Positions 38,596 through 44,818 of a stretch of DNA of 44,818 nucleotides are shown one piece after another. The stretch is from the NCBI GenBank assembly GCA_964545385.1, contig CAZJFG010000006.1, positions 1 to 44,818 of the forward strand, read 5' to 3'. Source of the stretch: GCA-002780795 sp964545385. Lineage in GTDB: Bacteria > Patescibacteriota > Microgenomatia > UBA1406 > GWC2-37-13. A program made the translations under genes and the position numbers. Each line of letters begins with the position of its first letter. Position 1 is the stretch's first letter. The notes below the pieces were generated by a model. It was not told the origin of the DNA. It saw only the letters and a list, made by a program, of their open reading frames with translations, and made no database searches.

Positions 38596-38597
38596 AT

Positions 38598-41183
38598 ATG
38601 ACCAATCTTTACCAAAAATTAAAATTAGATGTTGCTAACTGGAGACAGCAAGGCTACCCCTCCTCTTATCCTGCTATCACCACCATTCTCCAACACAATC
38701 AAAACAGCTTTCTAAGAAAAGCACAATTCGAGGCATTAGAGACTTACTGGTATCTCAGGCTGGTAAAAAACACTCCTAACATTTTTGATCTCTACCAGAA
38801 TTACTTTCCAGGGAAAAACCTTTTTGAAGCCTTTGGTTTGAGGCATTTGATCGAAAACCTGCCAGAAGACTTAATCACCCCAGAATTTACTCAGGGAATC
38901 CTGAAAAAAATAGAAACAGATGACGCCTTTGTAAAGCAAAATAAATTAGAAGCACTAAGGGAGACACTCACCCTTTCCTATCCCAGTTACATTCTGGCAT
39001 TAGCAATGGGAGCGGGTAAAACCATTCTTATAGCCTCCATTATCGCTACCGAGTTTGCGATGGCTTTGGAATATCAGGAGGAAGACGGCATTTTTATTAA
39101 AAATGCTTTGGTATTTGCACCAGGGAAAACCATCTTAGGTGCTTTGAGGGAAATCTCCGATACTCCCTACGACAAGATACTCCCACCTCGTTTTTACAAG
39201 TCCTTTATCACCAATGTAAAGTTCACTTACACCAGAGATGGAGAGAAAGACGTTCCCGTTATCCGAGGCAGTTCATTCAATGTCATTGTTACCAATACTG
39301 AAAAAATAAGGCTTCAAAAGAACAGTATCCCTAAATCTTTCCTCTCTGGACAGTTGAGGCTGGGCATTGAAGAAGCAAAAGAGTTGGTGGCTAATCTAAG
39401 GTTGCAAACCATCACTTCACTACCTCACCTGGCGGTGTTCTCGGATGAAGCACATCACACCTACGGGCAAGAACTGGCAAGCGATCTTAAACGGGTTAGG
39501 CAAACAATTAACTACATTGCTGAAAAAACCAACCTCTTGGTGGTAGTTAACACCACTGGCACGCCTTATTATCAAAGGCAGCTCCTGCGGGATGTTATTT
39601 ACTGGTATGGGCTATCCCAGGGCATTGAAGACGGCATTCTCAAAGAAGTTAGGGGCAACATCATGGCTTATCCGAAGGTCTCCGAGAAAGACTTTGTTAT
39701 CGATATTATCAAAGACTTCTTCCAAGAATACAAAGATGTCCGTGTGAACAATGGCGAACATGCAAAGCTGGCAATCTACTTCCCCCAGGTCGCTGATTTA
39801 GAAAAAGCTAAGCCCATTGTTGAACAAACTCTCATCTCATTAAAAATTGACCCATCAGTTGTCCTGCCAGTGCATAACAAGTCAACTGACGAGATCAAAG
39901 ACCTCTTTGATAATCGTATCAACGATCCTAAGTTGTCCTACAGAGTCTTCCTGCTCGTCAACAAAGGCACTGAAGGATGGAATTGCTTGTCCTTATTTGC
40001 CACCGCCCTGGCAAGGAAACTTACTTCAAGCAACAACTTTGTTTTGCAAGCTGCCAGCAGGTGTCTAAGGCAAGTCAACGGCAACACCAAGAAAGCTAAG
40101 ATTTATCTCTCAAAAGACAATGTTTCCATTCTTGATCGGCAGTTGCAAGAAACCTTTGGCGAGGGTTTGGACGATCTCAATAGGGTTGCAGCCGACACGG
40201 TTTCGATCAAAGTAACCCTCAGAAAGATTGAATTAGAGCCTTTGCTTATTAAAAAGCTCATCCAAAAGATAGTCCCCGAAGACTTAAAAGCTGAAGAAAG
40301 TCTAAAAATCGATAAGCCAGGCAAAGAAACGGTTAAATCCTTTGAAAAGACCATTTATTCTATGTCCAAAGCGCAGAGAAAAGGGGTGTTGGTTGAGGTG
40401 GGAACTAAAAAGGGAGCGGTAACTGACAGGAAGATTGATCTATTCCAGGCTGCCGTAGTTTTGGCTCATGCTTACCGTTTAGACTCGCTAAAAACTTATA
40501 AACTACTTCAAGGCTTATACTCAGAGGGAGAAATTGGGGCGTTTGAACTGGAACTTATCCGCTCCCAAATAGAAAAACAAACCATGCGCTACAAAGTGGT
40601 CAATGAAACAGTCGAGGAAGCATTGGCTCTTATCAAACAAAAAGGATTTGAGGAAGAAACCATTGACGGTAAAACCTCCTATGTGACCCACATTAGGGTC
40701 AATAAAACCTCTCTGGAGAAATATGTGCTGGAGCTGAAGGATTACAAAGCCAAAGCTGGTCAATTACCTCTCTTTGGTTTCCATTACGATCCTTATAACT
40801 TTGACTCAGAAGACGAAAGAGACTTTTTTGAACAGATGCTTACAAAACTTGGTGAAGATAAGGATAATGTTGAGGACATTTATTACACAGGGGCAATTAA
40901 CGATCCAGCCAAGACCGACTTTATCTTTGAGTATAAAGACGATAAAGGAGACTGGCACAGTTATACACCAGACTTCTTGATTCGCAAGAAAGATGGCAAG
41001 TCCTTAATTGTGGAGGTAAAAGCGCCAAAATACAGGATTAAGGAAGCTGAAAAAGAGATGCAAGAGCTGGAGGCGATAAATCCTGATAAAATAAAGTATG
41101 AACTCCTGCTCTTAGAGGAAGGAGAATCAGTCTTTGGTAAAGTCGCCCCAGTTTTTAACTGGATTTACCAAAACCAAAAATAA
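38598..41183 (+). CDS. res: Type III restriction enzyme Res subunit
   Basis: 861 residues. SF2 helicase core: Walker A LAMGAGKT near 137-143, DEAHHTYG near 280, NTTGTPYY (motif III), and late helicase motifs FLLVNKGTEGWNCLSLFATA and QAASRCLRQV. A PD-(D/E)xK nuclease at the C-terminus is read in YTPDFLIRKKDGKSLIVEVKAP (residues about 790-812). It translocates or slides on DNA with ATP and cuts beside unmethylated sites when bound to Mod. Stop and the next ATG are separated by 2 nt. All motifs look intact. Confidence 0.92.
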   Translation: MTNLYQKLKLDVANWRQQGYPSSYPAITTILQHNQNSFLRKAQFEALETYWYLRLVKNTPNIFDLYQNYFPGKNLFEAFGLRHLIENLPEDLITPEFTQGILKKIETDDAFVKQNKLEALRETLTLSYPSYILALAMGAGKTILIASIIATEFAMALEYQEEDGIFIKNALVFAPGKTILGALREISDTPYDKILPPRFYKSFITNVKFTYTRDGEKDVPVIRGSSFNVIVTNTEKIRLQKNSIPKSFLSGQLRLGIEEAKELVANLRLQTITSLPHLAVFSDEAHHTYGQELASDLKRVRQTINYIAEKTNLLVVVNTTGTPYYQRQLLRDVIYWYGLSQGIEDGILKEVRGNIMAYPKVSEKDFVIDIIKDFFQEYKDVRVNNGEHAKLAIYFPQVADLEKAKPIVEQTLISLKIDPSVVLPVHNKSTDEIKDLFDNRINDPKLSYRVFLLVNKGTEGWNCLSLFATALARKLTSSNNFVLQAASRCLRQVNGNTKKAKIYLSKDNVSILDRQLQETFGEGLDDLNRVAADTVSIKVTLRKIELEPLLIKKLIQKIVPEDLKAEESLKIDKPGKETVKSFEKTIYSMSKAQRKGVLVEVGTKKGAVTDRKIDLFQAAVVLAHAYRLDSLKTYKLLQGLYSEGEIGAFELELIRSQIEKQTMRYKVVNETVEEALALIKQKGFEEETIDGKTSYVTHIRVNKTSLEKYVLELKDYKAKAGQLPLFGFHYDPYNFDSEDERDFFEQMLTKLGEDKDNVEDIYYTGAINDPAKTDFIFEYKDDKGDWHSYTPDFLIRKKDGKSLIVEVKAPKYRIKEAEKEMQELEAINPDKIKYELLLLEEGESVFGKVAPVFNWIYQNQK

Positions 41184-41185
41184 AT

Positions 41186-43033
41186 ATGACAAACGATAAA
41201 ACAAATAAAAAAATAAGCAAGTCTCTCTCTGACGAGGTGAAGATTGAGGCTAAGATAAGCAAGATAAAGATTGAAACGCCAAAAGGCAGACCCTTACTCC
41301 ACTGGGTCAATAAACACCCCTTAGAATATGTCACAGGCTTCCCGACACAGCCAACCGAAGTCTTTGACCCTCAAAAAAAGGATCAGTTCCCAGAAACTCC
41401 TAAATACAGCGAGCTTGAAAAAAACTGGCATAATCTTTTATTTCATGGTGATAATAAAGAAGTTTTAGCCACACTTCTCGAACAAGGCTTCAGGGGAAAG
41501 GTTGACCTGATTTACATCGACCCTCCCTTTGCCAGTAACAAAGACTACATGAGGAAAGTTGAGTTGCGGGGGTTAAAAGATTTAGGCAGGATCGAAGAAG
41601 ATAGCGAATCTATCATCCAGCAGACGATGTATGAAGACATTTGGAAAAGGGACGAATACTTCCAGTTCATGTATGAGCGATTGATTTTATTGAAGGAATT
41701 ACTGGCAGAAACGGGCAGCATTTATGTTCACCTGGATTACAGAATGGTTCACTACATTAAAACTATAATGGACGAGATTTTTGGGGACGAAAACTTCAGG
41801 AATGAAGTTATCTGGTGCTATACAAGCCCTTCCAGGCAAACAAAAGACTTCCCTGACAAGCATGCTGTTATTTTAAGATACTCGAAGTCTGAAGATTATA
41901 TTTTTAATGGGGATGCAATCCGTGTTCCTTATAAAAAATCGACATTATCAACGGGCAAAACAACACTAACAGGAAGGGCAGATGATGAGAGACTAAAAGA
42001 ATTAGACAGGAGGGGCAAGCTACCTGAGGATTGGTGGGCTGATGTAGCAACAATAGGCTATGTTCATGGCGAGATAACGGGATTTGCTACTCAGAAACCT
42101 AAGGGTCTTTTGGAAAGAATTATAAAAGCCTCCTCCAACCCCAATGATCTTGTTTTGGATTGTTTCCTCGGTTCAGGAACTACTTGTGTCGTAGCTCAGG
42201 AATTAGGTCGTAGGTGGATCGGTGTTGATGTAAACACAGGTTCTATACAATTAGCCAGTCGTAGAGTGCAACAAGTTATAAAGGAAAATAAGGCAAAAGA
42301 CGGCTCTTCGTATGTTGTTTACAAGGTCAACAATTACGATCTGAGAATCTTAAAAACTGAGGCTAAGGAGTTGGCTATTCAGCAATATGGAATTACCAAG
42401 GTTAAGACAGACACCTTCTTTGACGGTTTGCGGGATAGTGGCGAGCTGGTAAAGATTATAGATTTTAATCACCCACTTACCCTTCTTGATCTCCAGTTAG
42501 TCGTTGACGAGCTTAATAAGCGCCCCGATGAGGACAGGGACATCGTGGTTATCTCACTGGGCAGGGAGACAAAAGTAGATGCGTGGGTTGAGGAATGGAA
42601 TAAAAAGCAACCCTATAAAGACACCAGAACCAAGAAACGCATGCGCCAGTTTATTATCTTTGACCTCAAAGACAAAAACTTTGTAAGCTACGAGCCATCA
42701 AAAGCAGAAATCGAGATTAAGAGGGTTGGCAAAGACAAAGTAAAGATTGAGATTACATCCTTTATCTCTCCTACGATCATTAAACGCTTGGAGCTTGAAC
42801 CAGGTCTTTTGCAGAAGAAAATTCCTGATTTCAGATCGATGATAGATGTGATCTTAGTTGACACTGACTATGATGGTGAAGTATTCAAGATTGGTTTCTC
42901 GGATGTCCCAGAAAAACAGAACGATTTAGTTAAGGGCAAATATGAGCTTGGAATAAGTGAAAAACTAACCAAAGTGGCAGTCAAAGTCATTGACATGTTA
43001 GGAGAAGAAGTCCTGGTTACAAGAGAGGTGTAA
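41186..43033 (+). CDS. mod: Type III modification methyltransferase Mod (N6-adenine)
   Basis: 615 residues. Motif IV is DPPF in DLIYIDPPFASNKDYM near 113-118, and motif I FxGxGTT is FLGSGTT near 325, in the beta-class order typical of Mod. The region in between, about 200 residues, should hold the target recognition domain. EKNWHNLLFHGDNKEVLATLLEQ and LGRRWIGVDVNTG are standard. The C-terminal 230 residues carry the Res interaction part. It methylates adenine on one strand of an asymmetric site. Start is coupled to res. DPPF instead of DPPY is a known tolerated variant. Confidence 0.92.
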   Translation: MTNDKTNKKISKSLSDEVKIEAKISKIKIETPKGRPLLHWVNKHPLEYVTGFPTQPTEVFDPQKKDQFPETPKYSELEKNWHNLLFHGDNKEVLATLLEQGFRGKVDLIYIDPPFASNKDYMRKVELRGLKDLGRIEEDSESIIQQTMYEDIWKRDEYFQFMYERLILLKELLAETGSIYVHLDYRMVHYIKTIMDEIFGDENFRNEVIWCYTSPSRQTKDFPDKHAVILRYSKSEDYIFNGDAIRVPYKKSTLSTGKTTLTGRADDERLKELDRRGKLPEDWWADVATIGYVHGEITGFATQKPKGLLERIIKASSNPNDLVLDCFLGSGTTCVVAQELGRRWIGVDVNTGSIQLASRRVQQVIKENKAKDGSSYVVYKVNNYDLRILKTEAKELAIQQYGITKVKTDTFFDGLRDSGELVKIIDFNHPLTLLDLQLVVDELNKRPDEDRDIVVISLGRETKVDAWVEEWNKKQPYKDTRTKKRMRQFIIFDLKDKNFVSYEPSKAEIEIKRVGKDKVKIEITSFISPTIIKRLELEPGLLQKKIPDFRSMIDVILVDTDYDGEVFKIGFSDVPEKQNDLVKGKYELGISEKLTKVAVKVIDMLGEEVLVTREV

Positions 43034-43063
43034 TCAGATACTCCTCTCAAAGATTGCTGATTT

Positions 43064-43090
43064 AACTGCCCTTAATTGGGCAGTTTTTTA
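43064..43090 (+). terminator. Rho-independent terminator after mod
   Basis: Stem AACTGCCC/GGGCAGTT (43064-43071 and 43078-43085) with a TTAATT loop and a run of six T (43084-43089). It closes the HTH-res-mod unit. The next gene starts only 9 nt later, so it needs its own promoter or readthrough. Confidence 0.8.
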
Positions 43091-43098
43091 TAGAAAAT

Positions 43099-44818
43099 AT
43101 GAGAATAAATATCCAAGATCAAATTGTCGATTGGGCATCAAAAAAACTATCAAAATGGCAGCAAGATGCTCTTAGGCGAATTATCGAACAAGAGTCGATC
43201 TCGAATAAAGACATCGAGGAGTTATTGATTTTATGCAAGAAAGAAAATGGTATTGAGATCAAAGGCAACAGCAAAATTCAACCAAAACTCCTAAAAATAA
43301 GTCCTCTCAAAAAGGGAAAGAATGGTAGCCATCCTGGAGTTATTTTACTTGCAATTAAAGATGTTATTGATGTCAATGCCTTAGCTCCTGGTCAAAATCT
43401 AACCTTTAAGCCCAAGGGTCTGATCGTGATCTATGGAGACAACGGAGCGGGCAAAACGGGATACTGTCGAGTAATAAAAGCTGTTACCAGAGCAAGAGGG
43501 CAAAAAGGAGAGATACTTAGAAACTACACTTCTGATGCCCAGAGTCAACAGACAGCGCTTATTGAGTATTCTGTTAACGGCACGAAAAAAAGTTTTGCTT
43601 GGCTGCCAGCATGTGATCTCCCCCCAGAACTGGCAAGTGTTAGTTTTTTTGATTCCTCCTGTGCAAGTGTGTATGTAGAAGGAGAAACAGATGTGGCATA
43701 CCGTCCGTATAGCCTCGATATTCTCGATAGGTTGGTTGGCATAACAGATGAGATTAAAGCTAAATTACAGGAGGAGGTTTATCAGCTACAACAAGGAGCT
43801 GATGTGCCTATTGAGGATTTCCATGAGGGAACTGGAGTCTACGGGTTAATAAACAAATTTGGTCAAGACGATATAAAAACTGAAGACATTGAAAAACTAT
43901 GTGATTTGAAACCAAAAGACTTAAAAAGAAAAGAGTTCCTGAACCAGAATCTTTCAGAAAGCGACCCAGCCAAAATAAAACAGAAAATTGCGACAATATC
44001 CAGCGAAGTCAAAAAGATAGAGAATCTCAAAAATCACATAAAAAGTTTAAGGGAAGATTTAGGCAGTGAGGCGGTTTCAGAAGCATTATCTCTGAGAAAT
44101 ACTCTCAACACTGTTTCCGAAGCTGCTCAGGAGGCAGCAAAAAAGACATTCTCAAACACACTGCCTGAGACTGGGAGTGGCGTTTGGCAAGCGTTTTGGG
44201 AATCTGCAAGACGCTATTCCCAGATCGTTTATAAGGGTAAGAAGTTCCCTGTCACCGAGGATAAAGCTAAATGTTTATTATGCCAACAAGAATTGGACAG
44301 CGAATCTCAAGAAAGATTGCGGTCTTTTGAAGATTTCATTAAAAACGACCTGTCACAAAGAGAGGCTCAGTTAAAAAGCAGGTTCACAGGAGTTATTGAT
44401 AATTTTGAATCTCTTCAAGTATCCGACCAATACTACGATTCCATCATCGACGGCATAAGTGATGGAAAGCTGAAAGAAGAAATTAAAAACCTACTGGAGG
44501 ATATAACCCAGCTACAAAAAGATGTAACTGATGCTTTAAAAGCAAATAAAAAAATATCTCAAAGAGATATTCTGCCAGTATTTGAAACTAAACTTGGTGA
44601 TTACTCAAAAGAGTTTGAAACGCAAATTGGATCTCTTGATGATATTTTGAAGAAAGACCGTAGTAAATTAGAAGACGAGTTGAAGGAACTTGAAGATCGC
44701 CTCGTTCTTGCAAAGAAGAAGGGCAAGTTGCTGGAGCTGCATAAAAAGCTGTGTTTGATAAACAAGATTGGGACTTGTGAAGAAAAAATCAACACTGCTT
44801 CCATTTCAAAGAAAAACG
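43099..44818 (+). CDS. SMC/RloC-like P-loop ATPase with CxxC motif (3' end outside window)
   Basis: At least 573 codons from the ATG at 43099, open to the end of the window. A helical N-terminal region (IVDWASKKLSKWQQDALRRIIEQ) of about 85 residues precedes a P-loop domain (GLIVIYGDNGAGKTGYCRVIK, Walker A at 113-120), then long coiled coils that contain CLLCQQEL at 392-395, a zinc-hook-like CxxC pair as in Rad50 and RloC. The second ATPase half (signature, Walker B) would be beyond the window. It resembles AAA_13/RloC proteins often found next to R-M genes; an anticodon nuclease cannot be claimed without the C-terminus. A TATAGA box lies just before the ATG. Confidence 0.75.
   Translation, partial: MRINIQDQIVDWASKKLSKWQQDALRRIIEQESISNKDIEELLILCKKENGIEIKGNSKIQPKLLKISPLKKGKNGSHPGVILLAIKDVIDVNALAPGQNLTFKPKGLIVIYGDNGAGKTGYCRVIKAVTRARGQKGEILRNYTSDAQSQQTALIEYSVNGTKKSFAWLPACDLPPELASVSFFDSSCASVYVEGETDVAYRPYSLDILDRLVGITDEIKAKLQEEVYQLQQGADVPIEDFHEGTGVYGLINKFGQDDIKTEDIEKLCDLKPKDLKRKEFLNQNLSESDPAKIKQKIATISSEVKKIENLKNHIKSLREDLGSEAVSEALSLRNTLNTVSEAAQEAAKKTFSNTLPETGSGVWQAFWESARRYSQIVYKGKKFPVTEDKAKCLLCQQELDSESQERLRSFEDFIKNDLSQREAQLKSRFTGVIDNFESLQVSDQYYDSIIDGISDGKLKEEIKNLLEDITQLQKDVTDALKANKKISQRDILPVFETKLGDYSKEFETQIGSLDDILKKDRSKLEDELKELEDRLVLAKKKGKLLELHKKLCLINKIGTCEEKINTASISKKN

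Noticed and set aside
1..44818. CRISPR arrays, insertion sequences with terminal inverted repeats, rRNA genes
   Set aside because: I looked for spaced direct repeats, transposase motifs and rRNA signatures on both strands and saw none.

Overview
The window reads as a chromosomal segment of a small-genome, AT-rich bacterium of the Candidate Phyla Radiation (Patescibacteria), most likely Microgenomates-like. This rests on gene style, not on a marker tree. The genes are short and tightly packed, and convergent genes often overlap. Several polytopic GT-C type membrane proteins are present, along with many small membrane-anchored proteins with Pro/Thr/Ser linkers. The tRNA genes do not encode CCA, and one tRNA carries a group I intron. 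Several genes end normally at TGA, so UGA is not obviously recoded.

Layout. 1-4.6 kb: SAM methyltransferase, two small proteins, FtsB/DivIC-like protein, YqeY, RNase H-fold exonuclease and a GT-C-like membrane protein. 4.68-5.26 kb: tRNA-Asn(GUU) split by a group I intron that encodes an HNH endonuclease. 5.5-9.3 kb: a large surface protein (DUF2341, LamG, Fn3, LysM and C-terminal anchor) and small membrane proteins. 9.3-12.8 kb: minus-strand envelope genes. 13-18.9 kb: membrane protein, SDR, VKOR, PIG-V-like mannosyltransferase, EF-Tu domain-2-like protein, secreted nuclease, tRNA-Pro, LacD-type aldolase and DUF192. 19-21 kb: gap and pgk. 21-31 kb: HIT, membrane protein, YidD, TrmD, a GldAFG-like ABC module, Nudix, GltX, Era and an alpha/beta hydrolase. 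31.1-33.3 kb: a ClpC-type unfoldase without the N-domain.

From about 33.3 kb to the end the window looks like an accessory zone. It holds a three-gene envelope operon whose third gene is wrecked by frameshifts and stops, a frameshifted HAD phosphatase, and fragments of an unrecognised W-rich 33-residue motif. It ends with a tightly coupled Type III restriction-modification operon (HTH, Res, Mod) followed by an SMC-like ATPase with a CxxC motif that runs off the window.

Two themes cut across the window. First, many genes have a TATAAT-like -10 box ending 6-8 nt before the start codon, which predicts leaderless mRNAs; several divergent pairs sit 14-40 bp apart with back-to-back -10 boxes. Second, the tRNA-Asn intron can be folded by eye from P1 to P9. 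Its HNH reading frame lies in the P1 loop, runs through the internal guide, P2 and the 5' strand of P3, and has no AUG, GUG or UUG start.
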